A stretch of 64,000 bases of DNA from Ignavibacteria bacterium. GTDB lineage: Bacteria > Bacteroidota > Ignavibacteria > Tepidaquicellales > Tepidaquicellaceae. Positions 8,919 to 17,727 of this stretch are shown one piece after another; position 1 is the stretch's first letter; each line of letters opens with the position of its first letter. Both the position numbers and the translations under genes were made by a program. The notes under the pieces were generated by a model. That model was not told where the DNA came from, did no database searches, and saw nothing but the letters and a program-made list of their open reading frames with translations. The stretch spans positions 400,307 through 464,306 of the forward strand of contig JAQTLX010000001.1 in assembly GCA_028714695.1 (NCBI GenBank). The letters run 5' to 3'.

Positions 8919-11312
8919 GTGAAAAAGTTTATTCTATTTTCGCTTTTCGTCCTTTTAATTATGCTTTCAGGTAATGTTAATGCCCAGAATAATTCAAAGA
9001 ACGGTCAGGAGAAATATTCTCAGGTGAGAATATTTACAACATCTGAAAGTGATTTCAACAAAATGACTTCATCAGGTTTGTTCCTCGAAGGGGGAATCCA
9101 TAAAAAAGGTTTATATTTCGAAACCTGGTTATCCGAGACTGAAATTTCATTGCTAAATAAATCCGGTGTGCCTTATCAGGTAATAATACCGGACTGGATG
9201 GAATATTATAACAGTTTCCCGCCGCTTTCTGCAAAACAGTACAGCGATATTATGGAAAAATCCAGAGACGAGTACAGTGTAAGTCATTCGATTCTGGGAA
9301 CTATGGGCGGAAATCTTAAACTTGCTGAAATTATCAACAAACTTGATTCATTGAGAATTCAGTATCCAGGTCTGGTTTCTGTAAAATGGTCAATCGGAAA
9401 TACTTATGAAGGCAGACCGATGTGGACCGTCAGAATAACAAAGAATCCGGATGCACCCACAGGCAGACCCGAACTATGGTACAACGGCGTAACACATGCC
9501 CGTGAACCGGGTGGAATGGAGAATGTTTTATACTACGTTTACTGGTTGGTTGAAAATTACGGCACTGACCCGATTGCAACATATATATTAAACAATCGTG
9601 AAATTTACTGGACACCGATAATTAACGTTGACGGTTATTATTATAATGAAACAACAAATCCGACAGGCGGCGGTATGTGGAGAGCAAACAGACACATGAC
9701 GACGTCAGGATGCGGATACGTCGACCTGAACAGGCATTTCGGTACATACAATTTTTGGAATTCAAGCAACGGCGGCTCCAGCACTGATGCGTGCTCCGGA
9801 GGTCAGGGAACATACAGAGGAGCATATCCGATGGTGGAACCCGAACTCGTAAACTGGAAAGCATTTGAAAATTCCAGGAATTTCAAATGTGAAATGGATT
9901 ATCATACATACGGGAATTATTTGATTAAACCTTATGCATGGTGCGACCCGACACCTACACCCGACGATGCGATATTCAATCAGTTCGGAGCGGATATAGT
10001 AGCAGTAAATCATTTTACATACGGCACACCGTTGAGTACCGTAGGATATACAGTCAGAGGCGGAAGCACGGACTGGGTTTACAGTAATGACTCGACCGGA
10101 CACTCTCAGCACGTAATTTGTTTCTCGCCTGAAGTCGGTGTGATAGGCTTCTGGTCAAATCCGGCAAATATTGTGAGTGAAGCCCAAACGTGTTTCTTTA
10201 TGAATCAATACATGTCGTTGGTTGCAGGCGCTTATGTTAATTTAGTAAGTGCAAATCTAAACAAAGCATCTTATGTTCAGGGTGAAACAGGAAACATGAA
10301 AGTTGTCATCAAAAATAAAGGATTGAGCAATGCAGCGAACATTAAAATTGAACTTGTTCCTCAGACAACATATCTGACTATACCTACTCAGGTATATACA
10401 CGTGCTTCTTTACCGACATTTGTTTCAGACAGCACAACATTTAATTTTACTATAGGTGCTTCATGCCCAAACAACGGGGTTGTAAAAGCAAGATTGAAAT
10501 TAAAACAAGATGATACCGTAACTGTATATGATCAGATTGTTAATATTTTCGTGGGTTCCGGATATACAATTTTAAGGGACAGTGCGGAAAACGGCACTTC
10601 AAATTTCCCGACGATGACGAACTGGTCGATAGTTACAAACAAGTATTTATCACCGACTCATTCTTTCAAAGGCGCATGTACATCAAGCGGAGTCAATCAA
10701 ATGATTTCAGTACCGTTGAATGTATCTGCATATCCGTCGGTGTATTTAAGTTGGTATCAGAAATACGCGCTTGAAACCGGATATGATTACGGTTTCGTCG
10801 ATGTTTCAAGCAATAACGGTTCTTCATGGCAGAGAATTGCCACATTCAATGGAGTTGATTCATCTTCGTGGAAATTGAAAAGTTATGATATTTCATCTTT
10901 GGTGGCAGGTTCAACCAATATGCTTGTCAGATTTAGAGATTCCTGTGATTCATCGCAGAATTGGGACGGATGGTATGTTGACAACATTAATGTCACTGCA
11001 TATCAACTCGTTCCTACTGAAATAGGCGGAAATCAGAGCGGAATTCCTGCTAAATTTGATCTGACTCAGAATTATCCTAATCCGTTTAATCCGACAACGC
11101 AGATAAACTATGCCATCGCAAAAGAAGGAATGGTTAAAATATCAGTCTTTGACGTGCTTGGAAGAGAGGTTAAAGTCCTGGTGAATGATATTAAAAAACC
11201 CGGATATTATGCGGTGGAATTTGACGGTGCAAATCTATCCAGCGGTTTTTATTTCTACAGGCTGGAAAGTGAAAATTTTGTCTCGACAAAGAAAATGATG
11301 CTCGTCAAATAG
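8919..11312 (+). CDS. Secreted M14 zinc carboxypeptidase with T9SS C-terminal domain (copy 1)
   Basis: The start is GTG at 8919, directly in front of a signal peptide (KKFILFSLFVLLIMLSGNVNAQ). The M14 catalytic domain spans about residues 120-430. H193-A-R-E196 and H329 (DYHTYGN) are the zinc ligands, N271-R272 (DLNRHFG) contacts the substrate carboxylate, and E405 (FSPEVG) is the general base. After it come a CARDB-like adhesion domain (about 435-545) and a MAM/jelly-roll-like domain (about 550-690), then the T9SS domain (QNYPNPFNPTTQINY ... KKMMLVK). It is a tandem paralogue of the next gene with the same domain order. Likely an extracellular carboxypeptidase releasing C-terminal amino acids from proteins. 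Confidence 0.93.
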   Translation: MKKFILFSLFVLLIMLSGNVNAQNNSKNGQEKYSQVRIFTTSESDFNKMTSSGLFLEGGIHKKGLYFETWLSETEISLLNKSGVPYQVIIPDWMEYYNSFPPLSAKQYSDIMEKSRDEYSVSHSILGTMGGNLKLAEIINKLDSLRIQYPGLVSVKWSIGNTYEGRPMWTVRITKNPDAPTGRPELWYNGVTHAREPGGMENVLYYVYWLVENYGTDPIATYILNNREIYWTPIINVDGYYYNETTNPTGGGMWRANRHMTTSGCGYVDLNRHFGTYNFWNSSNGGSSTDACSGGQGTYRGAYPMVEPELVNWKAFENSRNFKCEMDYHTYGNYLIKPYAWCDPTPTPDDAIFNQFGADIVAVNHFTYGTPLSTVGYTVRGGSTDWVYSNDSTGHSQHVICFSPEVGVIGFWSNPANIVSEAQTCFFMNQYMSLVAGAYVNLVSANLNKASYVQGETGNMKVVIKNKGLSNAANIKIELVPQTTYLTIPTQVYTRASLPTFVSDSTTFNFTIGASCPNNGVVKARLKLKQDDTVTVYDQIVNIFVGSGYTILRDSAENGTSNFPTMTNWSIVTNKYLSPTHSFKGACTSSGVNQMISVPLNVSAYPSVYLSWYQKYALETGYDYGFVDVSSNNGSSWQRIATFNGVDSSSWKLKSYDISSLVAGSTNMLVRFRDSCDSSQNWDGWYVDNINVTAYQLVPTEIGGNQSGIPAKFDLTQNYPNPFNPTTQINYAIAKEGMVKISVFDVLGREVKVLVNDIKKPGYYAVEFDGANLSSGFYFYRLESENFVSTKKMMLVK

Positions 11313-11344
11313 TACCCGAAAATTGTTATCCTTTATAAATTTTA

Positions 11345-11383
11345 GGATTAGTAACTTTGATAATAAAACATGGTTACTAATCC
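11345..11383 (+). terminator. Inverted repeat, possible weak terminator
   Basis: Perfect 11-bp arms GGATTAGTAAC and GTTACTAATCC are separated by a 17-nt AT-rich loop and followed by a T-rich stretch. It lies between the two M14 genes and may end the first transcript; the long loop and AT-rich stem make it weaker than the other terminators here. Confidence 0.5.
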
Positions 11384-11451
11384 TTTATGTTTTATTTAAG
11401 GATTATTTAATTATGCAATTAAAAATATTTTAAAAATTTATAACAAAACCG

Positions 11452-13830
11452 ATGCGCTCTCTTAACAAACTTGCTCTAATAATTTTTGCCATCGTTTGCT
11501 TTGGAACCAATCTTTTGTTTGCTCAGAAGACAACCAATTTTGAGAATCAGAAATATTCTAAAGTTAAAATTCTTGCCGTTTCCTCCGTTGAATTAAGGAA
11601 ATTGCATGATGCAGGATTATTCTTGGATGGCGGGATATATAAACCCGGTATGTATTTCGAAACCTGGTTATCAACAGAAGAAATTTCAATGCTGAAATCT
11701 ACCGGTGTCAGATATGAAATAACAGTCGATGACTGGCAGTCCTATTACGACAATCTTTCCAGATTGTCCGCAACTGAATTCAGACAGGCTCTTGAACAAT
11801 CAAAAAGAGATTACAATGTAAGCCATAATATAATGGGCTCGATGGGAGGATTCTTAAAAAGACAGGAAGTCATCAATAAACTTGATTCTATGAGGCTTCA
11901 ATATCCGAATCTTATTTCGGCAAAGTGGTCAATAGGAATGTCTTATGAAAATCGTGAATTATGGTGTGTAAGAATGACAAAGAATCCAGATGCTCCTACG
12001 GGACGTCCTGAGGTTTTCATATACGGTCTTACGCATGCGCGTGAACCAACCGGAATGGAAAGTCTGATTTATTATATGTACTGGCTGCTTGAGAATTACA
12101 ATGTTGATCCTCTTGCAACGTACATACTTAATAACAGAGAAATTTATTTTATGCCTATCTATAATGCCGACGGATATTATTACAATGAAACAACGAATCC
12201 TAACGGAGGAGGTATGTGGAGAAAGAACCGCAAGCCGTGTTCAGGCGGTTATGGAACCGATCCGAACAGAAACTACGGCATATATTCTTATTGGAATTCT
12301 TCGAACGGCGGTTCTTCGACCAGTTGCAGCAGCGATACCTACAGAGGAACTAATCCTAATTCCGAACCTGAGACAATAGCATTTGAAAATTTTGTAAATT
12401 CAAGGAACTTCAAATCCGGAATCAGTTTCCATACATACGGAAATCATTTAATAAAACCGTGGGCATGGTGCGATCCGACTCCGACACCCGATGACGCAAT
12501 CTTCAACGAATGGGGTCTGGATATGAATCAATATAATCATTATAACTACGGCTCATGTTATCAGTTGTTGTCATACTATTCAAGAGGTGATGCACTTGAC
12601 TGGTTGTACAACGATTCGGCACACTCGCATATTATTGCATTCACATCTGAAGTCGGTTCTGATTTCTGGCCGCCCGCAAGCGAAATTATGCCGGATGTTC
12701 AGGCGAATCTATGGATGTGTCAGTATATTTCAATGGCAGCAGGACCGTTCGTAAATAACAAAAATATAACTTTTAACAAAACGACTTATTCTCAGAATGA
12801 AACCGGTAACGTGAAAGTTGTTTTCAGAAACAAAGGAAGAATGGATGCGCAGAATATTAAAGTTGAATTCATTCCGGTTAATAGTTATATAAGTATTCCT
12901 GTTCAGGTATATACAAAAGCATCTATGCCTTCATTAACATCGGACAGCGTGACCTTTAATTTTACGATTTCGGGTTCGGTACCGAATTCATATGCAATAC
13001 CTACAAGAATAAAGATAAAACAGAATGATACAAACGTAGTATTTGACCAGTTATACAATGTATTGGTCGGCTCAGGCGTGACTGCATTTGCAGACAGTGC
13101 CGAAAACGGAACTGCAAACTGGACATACGGAACAGGCTGGGCAATTAATACTTCGAACTATCATACACCTTCGCATTCGTTTGCGTATCCAAATTACGGA
13201 GTAAACGTAAACAGTTCCATGTCTTTGAATTTCCCGCTGAATCTTTCATCTTATCCTGTTGCCTATCTTGAATACTGGCACAGATACGATGTTGAGGCAA
13301 GTTATGATTACTGCTATGTGGAATTATCGAATGATAACGGAACTACATGGCAGCAGGTCGCGAGTTATACCGGTACTAACAATACATGGACAAGACAGAT
13401 TTTTGATGTATCATCGATGATAAGTTCTTCGAATAATGTAAGGTTAAGATTCAGATTGACAAGCGATGCAGGAGTGCAGAATTCAGGTTGGTATGTCGAT
13501 GATATTAAAATCACAAATTATCTAGGACCTGTTACGGGTATAGGAAATATAAATCCTGAAACTCCGGGTAAATATTCGCTTGAACAGAACTATCCTAATC
13601 CTTTCAACCCTTCTACTCAGATTAATTATTCTGTTCCGAAGGACGGAATGGTGAAGATTACTGTTTTTGATTTGCTGGGCAGGGAAATCAGAAGTCTTGT
13701 AAACGATTTTAAGAAAGCAGGATTCTACAGTGTAGATTTCGACGGCAGCAGTCTTTCCAGCGGATTCTATTTCTATAAAATGGAAAGCGGTAATTATATT
13801 GAGTCTAAGAAAATGATGCTGGTTAAATAA
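11452..13830 (+). CDS. Secreted M14 zinc carboxypeptidase with T9SS C-terminal domain (copy 2)
   Basis: A 792-residue paralogue of the preceding gene with the same order: signal peptide, propeptide-like region, M14 domain, adhesion domain, jelly-roll/MAM-like domain and T9SS domain. Key residues are kept: H195-A-R-E198, H327 in SFHTYGN, the PNRN substrate-binding segment near 271, and an E in FTSEVGSDFW. The two copies share long identical stretches, such as ATYILNNREIY and ADGYYYNETTNP in this copy, so they come from a tandem duplication, but their substrate-pocket regions differ (for example GGSSTDACSGG versus GGSSTSCSSD), suggesting different residue preference. It ends with KKMMLVK and a strong terminator. 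Confidence 0.93.
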   Translation: MRSLNKLALIIFAIVCFGTNLLFAQKTTNFENQKYSKVKILAVSSVELRKLHDAGLFLDGGIYKPGMYFETWLSTEEISMLKSTGVRYEITVDDWQSYYDNLSRLSATEFRQALEQSKRDYNVSHNIMGSMGGFLKRQEVINKLDSMRLQYPNLISAKWSIGMSYENRELWCVRMTKNPDAPTGRPEVFIYGLTHAREPTGMESLIYYMYWLLENYNVDPLATYILNNREIYFMPIYNADGYYYNETTNPNGGGMWRKNRKPCSGGYGTDPNRNYGIYSYWNSSNGGSSTSCSSDTYRGTNPNSEPETIAFENFVNSRNFKSGISFHTYGNHLIKPWAWCDPTPTPDDAIFNEWGLDMNQYNHYNYGSCYQLLSYYSRGDALDWLYNDSAHSHIIAFTSEVGSDFWPPASEIMPDVQANLWMCQYISMAAGPFVNNKNITFNKTTYSQNETGNVKVVFRNKGRMDAQNIKVEFIPVNSYISIPVQVYTKASMPSLTSDSVTFNFTISGSVPNSYAIPTRIKIKQNDTNVVFDQLYNVLVGSGVTAFADSAENGTANWTYGTGWAINTSNYHTPSHSFAYPNYGVNVNSSMSLNFPLNLSSYPVAYLEYWHRYDVEASYDYCYVELSNDNGTTWQQVASYTGTNNTWTRQIFDVSSMISSSNNVRLRFRLTSDAGVQNSGWYVDDIKITNYLGPVTGIGNINPETPGKYSLEQNYPNPFNPSTQINYSVPKDGMVKITVFDLLGREIRSLVNDFKKAGFYSVDFDGSSLSSGFYFYKMESGNYIESKKMMLVK

Positions 13831-13849
13831 ACGGGCTCATGGTTTTTTA

Positions 13850-13887
13850 AAAACACCGTTCGGATACATCCGGACGGTGTTTTTTTA
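13850..13887. terminator. Rho-independent terminator between convergent genes
   Basis: AAACACCGT..CGGA, loop TACA, TCCG..ACGGTGTTTTTTT. It follows the second M14 gene and faces the convergent lipoprotein gene. Confidence 0.9.
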
Positions 13888-13898
13888 TGAGGATATTT

Positions 13899-14291
13899 CT
13901 ACTTTCTGTTTTCTTTCAAATGTCTCTCGATTTTTATATTGCTGTCCCGGTAACAGTCGTAACAGATTTCAAGCGTTACATCATCGTTGAGAACTATATT
14001 ATCGTTGTAAAAAGTATATGAATATTCTTCATCTTCCATAACAATTTCAAAATCGTACGTTCCCTGATAAAGGACCAGCGTTATATTGTCTCCCGGGTAT
14101 ATATCGGATGAAACCTGGTCTTTGCTCCATTTTGTCTCTCCGGGTTCTTTATAGTAGATTGTTGTAATGAACTTTGAAGGATCGGTGTTCTTAAAAGTCA
14201 CATAGTGGTTATCGGTATTCCAGAGTTTATCGCAGCCGGAAAATAATATCGCTGCGATAATTAAAACGAGCAAGTATTTTATATTTTTCAT
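13899..14291 (-). CDS. Small lipoprotein of unknown function
   Basis: A 130-residue protein with a lipoprotein signal peptide: a charged start, hydrophobic LLVLIIAAILFS, then the lipobox Cys in FSGC. The mature part is rich in D, E, Y and predicted beta strands (YVTFKNTDPSKFITTIYYKE, YDFEIVMEDEEYSYTFYND) and contains two further Cys near the end (EICYDC). No family is recognised. It is the only gene of its unit; its 3' end shares a terminator with the M14 gene. Confidence 0.75.
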   Translation of the reverse strand: MKNIKYLLVLIIAAILFSGCDKLWNTDNHYVTFKNTDPSKFITTIYYKEPGETKWSKDQVSSDIYPGDNITLVLYQGTYDFEIVMEDEEYSYTFYNDNIVLNDDVTLEICYDCYRDSNIKIERHLKENRK

Positions 14292-14469
14292 AACAATACG
14301 TTTTCTTTATTTTTATACACGGAAGAATATATTTCTGTTCCTTTGAAAGTTTAAAATAATTCAAATATAACCTTTTCAAAATCCGCACGTAATAATATTA
14401 ATACGTTAAAAATGCGTACAAAATATCGAATATTTTTTGCAAATTAGTCTAAACCAAATTTTAAATTTT

Positions 14470-15201
14470 ATGAAAAAATTAAGTGTCGTTTTATTATTTA
14501 TTGTTTCTGTAATGCTTGTTTACACATTGAAAGCGCAGACAGCGGATGAATTAATAGAAAAGTATGCCGATGCGCTGGGCGGCAGAACAAATATTACTCT
14601 GGTTCAATCTACAAAGACAATCGGCTCAATAAGCATGATGGGTTTGGATTTACCCTTTACGATGTATACATCAAATCCGGACAAAAGTTATCTTGAAGTA
14701 AATATTCAGGGAATGCTTATGAAGCAGGGCTGCGACGGAAAAACAGGGTGGACAGTGAATCCGATGGCAGGTTCTACGGTACCCGAAAAAGTTGACGACG
14801 AAACTGCCGCAAGTTTCAAAGCAAGAGGAAAAACTTACAGCGTTTTATTTACTTACAAAGATGACGGTGCAAAAGTTGAATTAATCGGCAAAGAACCGGT
14901 CGGCGGGAAAGACGCTTATAAAATTAAATATACAAGCGCGAACAATGACGAACAGTTTTACTATTTAGACGCAGATAATAGTTTTCTTCTAAAACTCGAT
15001 AAAAAAGTCAGCGTTATGGGTAAAGTGGTAAGTTCCGAGACCACATATTCAAATTTCAAAAAAGTTGGTGATGTAATGATGCCATTTATGATGGAAGTTA
15101 AGACGAGCGAATCAAAAATGGGATCTCAAATAATGACGCTTGATAAAGTGGAATTGAATCCTGCCATAGACGAAACTGTATATATGATGCCCGCGAAATA
15201 A
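14470..15201 (+). CDS. LolA-like outer-membrane lipoprotein-sorting family periplasmic protein
   Basis: The ATG at 14470 opens a clean signal peptide (MKKLSVVLLFIVSVMLVYTLKAQ); a TTG 33 bp upstream is in frame but unlikely. The mature protein starts TADELIEKYADALGG and then runs as alternating beta strands (TKTIGSISMMGLDLPFTMY, SYLEVNIQGMLMKQGCDG, KTGWTVNPMAG), the pattern of LolA/LolB-like half-barrel proteins annotated as outer-membrane lipoprotein-sorting proteins in Bacteroidota. Such proteins bind lipid or lipoprotein acyl chains in the periplasm. A true LolA has a shorter sequence, so this is a relative rather than a certain lipoprotein chaperone. It stands alone with a terminator downstream. 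Confidence 0.7.
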   Translation: MKKLSVVLLFIVSVMLVYTLKAQTADELIEKYADALGGRTNITLVQSTKTIGSISMMGLDLPFTMYTSNPDKSYLEVNIQGMLMKQGCDGKTGWTVNPMAGSTVPEKVDDETAASFKARGKTYSVLFTYKDDGAKVELIGKEPVGGKDAYKIKYTSANNDEQFYYLDADNSFLLKLDKKVSVMGKVVSSETTYSNFKKVGDVMMPFMMEVKTSESKMGSQIMTLDKVELNPAIDETVYMMPAK

Positions 15202-15208
15202 AGTTATA

Positions 15209-15250
15209 TTTTTCAGCAGGTTGAGTGAAAACTCAACTTGCTGAAAAAAT
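15209..15250 (+). terminator. Rho-independent terminator
   Basis: A long hairpin, TTTTTCAGCAGGTTGAGT - GAAA - ACTCAACTTGCTGAAAAAA, with one bulge. It separates the LolA-like gene from the sigma-54 promoter of the cytochrome gene. Confidence 0.88.
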
Positions 15251-15409
15251 TTTCATTCAATTTCCTTCGAAATCTTTCAAATTCTCCACTTTTTCCAATT
15301 TTTTATAGGTGTGTTATTATTCCCCACTTAGCCTGTTATTTGAGAAATTACTCTACATAATAATTACACAAAAAAACACTAAAACAGTAATAAACAGCAT
15401 ATTGCTCTA

Positions 15410-15425
15410 TGGCACAAATATTGCT
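15410..15425 (+). promoter_or_regulatory. Sigma-54 (RpoN) -24/-12 promoter of the cytochrome gene
   Basis: The sequence TGGCAC-AAATA-TTGCT matches the RpoN consensus TGGCAC-N5-TTGCW at every conserved position, with the invariant GG and GC 11 bp apart. The expected start of transcription is near 15436, about 50 bp before the cytochrome ATG at 15487. The 285-bp gap upstream has room for an enhancer-binding-protein site. It implies that the cytochrome is made only on a signal transmitted by an AAA+ activator, for example a redox or electron-acceptor cue. Confidence 0.75.
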
Positions 15426-15486
15426 TTTATTATAGAGAGTTTAAAAATTGAAAGATTATTTATTTTATAAGTTAAAAAAAAGAGTT

Positions 15487-17583
15487 ATGAAAAAAACTTT
15501 AACAACTTTGATGATTTTGGTGCTGACAGCAGGAGTAGTATTTTCAGCGCCCAGACCTAAAATTTTGCCTCAGTTAGTTACACCCGAAATGTTGAAGAAC
15601 ACACCGGCATTAGTTCCGGATTCATGTGTAACAACGGGTTTAACTGTTGTCGCGAATAAACTTTATGTTTATATGTCTGTAATGAATATTGGTGATACTT
15701 CATCAGTACAGAGCAGCACATGGTCATTTAATTCAAAGCCAAGCGGTTCAAATGCTTCAATTACAACAATACCATCACTTGGATGGGTAAAGTTCAAAAC
15801 AGACGTAAAAGGTGAATATATTGTAAAGGCATCGATTACAACCTCAACCGGAACGAAGGATACAACGATACAGATTACATCTTCTGATTTTGTCGGTGTT
15901 GGTAATTTCCAGGGTGTAGCAGCAACATTCCCTAATTGCATGTCCTGCCATGCCACATGGACGAATTTTCAGACAATTTTTAATAAATGGCAGAACAGCG
16001 GTCATGCTAATATATTCAGAACGGAAATAGACAGCGGAGGCGCGGCTTATTACAGTTCAGCATGCATGAAATGCCATACTATCGGATACGATCACAATTT
16101 ATTTGCAGACAATCATGGGTTTGACGATGTAGCAAGAACAGTAGGCTGGAATTGGAGTTCCTATTCACCTCCGAAAAAAGGCAACTGGGATACTCTGAAA
16201 AACAAATTTCCTGCACTCTCGCAGTTTGCAACAATCGGCTGTGAAAACTGTCACGGCGCCGGCAGTGAACATGCCAGCAGCGGCGATGTATCAAGAATCG
16301 AAATACCTTACAAGCCGAATGTGTGCGGTTCCTGTCACGAAGAATACTGGAGACATACGGTCTTTACACAATGGAGAAATTCATTGCACTCAAATCCTGT
16401 AATGGAAGGACGTGTAGTAGCAGCGGGTCAGAGAAATACCTTAAGTGATTGTAATCGTTGTCACGACGGAAAGAATTTCATAGATTACGTATCATATAAC
16501 AGAGTTGATTCAGTGCATTTGAACAAAGGCGATCAGGTACCTATCGGCTGCCAGACCTGCCACGATCCGCACGGAAGTACGACTTCGGAATTTTCATTAA
16601 GAACACAGGCAGCAGGTTCGGATACTCTTGCAAATGGTGTTTCCTACCATTCGGCAGGCAATGGAAGACTTTGTATGTCATGTCACTCGGCAAGAAGAGA
16701 TAATAAAACATATATTACGGCAAGAGGCACATTCTCAAACACATGGGGCCCTCATGAAAATCCGCAGGGCGACGTACTCTGGGGTTCAAACTTAGCGACA
16801 TTCAACGGAGTTCCGTATATCTCCGGTTCGCATAAAAACAATCCGGGCGCCTGCGTAAGTTGTCATATGGCAACAACAACAGACACCGGCACGGTAACTC
16901 ATGATAAGGTCGGCGGACACTCATGGAATTTACATTATGATGCAACTAATTATGACCACGTAGCGGGTTGTCAGGGATGCCATCCGGGAGTAACCAAATT
17001 TGATGATTTCATGGCTCCTCAGGATTTTGACGGAAACGGTTTAATAGAATCATGGCAGAAAGAAGTAAAAGGATGTATAAGCAAACTCGGACATGCACTT
17101 CCCCATACAGGTTTCGATACGGTAAACTGGATTCCAATTGCAAGAGATTCGAATAATGTTAATCTCAGAAAAGCATACTGGAATTATCTGATGATTACAA
17201 AGGACGGAAGTTTCGGAATACATAATCCGTTCCTGACGGTCACGGTACTTCTCACATCCATAAACTATGCTGTCGGCATTACACAGAACGGAACGGAAAT
17301 CCCCAAAGTATTCGAATTATCACAAAATTATCCGAATCCGTTTAACCCGTCAACAAAAATTGACTTCTCACTACCTCGTGCAGAAAATGTAGTTATAAAG
17401 GTATATGATATGACAGGAAAAGAAATTAATTCTCTCGTCAATCAGAAAATGCAGCCGGGTAAATATTCCACGGAATGGCACGGAACCGATGCTTACGGAA
17501 AGTCAGTATCGACAGGTGTTTACTTCTACAGGCTGATTGCAGGTGCAAATGTAATAACAAAGAAAATGGTATTAATCAAATAA
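15487..17583 (+). CDS. Nine-haem c-type cytochrome with T9SS C-terminal domain
   Basis: The ATG at 15487 precedes a normal signal peptide (MKKTLTTLMILVLTAGVVFSA); an in-frame TTG at 15448 would place extra charged residues before it. Residues about 45-130 form a PKD/Ig-like beta domain. The rest contains nine CxxCH haem-binding motifs: CMSCH, CMKCH, CENCH, CGSCH, CNRCH, CQTCH, CMSCH, CVSCH and CQGCH. The end is a T9SS domain (QNYPNPFNPSTKIDF ... KKMVLIK), so the cytochrome should be placed on the outer surface, where it could pass electrons to external acceptors or partners. Haem spacing and some motifs (CHDPHG, CHGAG.EH) resemble the cytochrome c554/doubled-CXXCH superfamily. No other cytochrome gene lies beside it; it is a single-gene unit under a sigma-54 promoter with a terminator downstream. 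Confidence 0.92.
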   Translation: MKKTLTTLMILVLTAGVVFSAPRPKILPQLVTPEMLKNTPALVPDSCVTTGLTVVANKLYVYMSVMNIGDTSSVQSSTWSFNSKPSGSNASITTIPSLGWVKFKTDVKGEYIVKASITTSTGTKDTTIQITSSDFVGVGNFQGVAATFPNCMSCHATWTNFQTIFNKWQNSGHANIFRTEIDSGGAAYYSSACMKCHTIGYDHNLFADNHGFDDVARTVGWNWSSYSPPKKGNWDTLKNKFPALSQFATIGCENCHGAGSEHASSGDVSRIEIPYKPNVCGSCHEEYWRHTVFTQWRNSLHSNPVMEGRVVAAGQRNTLSDCNRCHDGKNFIDYVSYNRVDSVHLNKGDQVPIGCQTCHDPHGSTTSEFSLRTQAAGSDTLANGVSYHSAGNGRLCMSCHSARRDNKTYITARGTFSNTWGPHENPQGDVLWGSNLATFNGVPYISGSHKNNPGACVSCHMATTTDTGTVTHDKVGGHSWNLHYDATNYDHVAGCQGCHPGVTKFDDFMAPQDFDGNGLIESWQKEVKGCISKLGHALPHTGFDTVNWIPIARDSNNVNLRKAYWNYLMITKDGSFGIHNPFLTVTVLLTSINYAVGITQNGTEIPKVFELSQNYPNPFNPSTKIDFSLPRAENVVIKVYDMTGKEINSLVNQKMQPGKYSTEWHGTDAYGKSVSTGVYFYRLIAGANVITKKMVLIK

Positions 17584-17612
17584 GAGTAGTTTTTCATAGC
17601 TTTCTCCTTTAA

Positions 17613-17655
17613 AAAAACCCGGGTACTCCTCCTTCACCCGGGTTTCCTTTTTTTA
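17613..17655 (+). terminator. Rho-independent terminator
   Basis: AAACCCGGGT and ACCCGGGTTT arms with a pyrimidine-rich 11-nt loop are followed by CCTTTTTTT. It ends the cytochrome transcript. Confidence 0.85.
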
Positions 17656-17727
17656 TCCGGCGGATAATATAAACTTTATAATGGTTTTAATTGATATTTT
17701 CGGTTAAATTTATTTAAACACATTTTC

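Noticed and set aside
9622..10112. Minus-strand frames across the first M14 gene
   Set aside because: They are shadows of a gene with complete catalytic motifs and a sorting domain.
15448..15486. TTG upstream start for the cytochrome
   Set aside because: It would put charged residues before the signal peptide; the ATG at 15487 gives a normal one.
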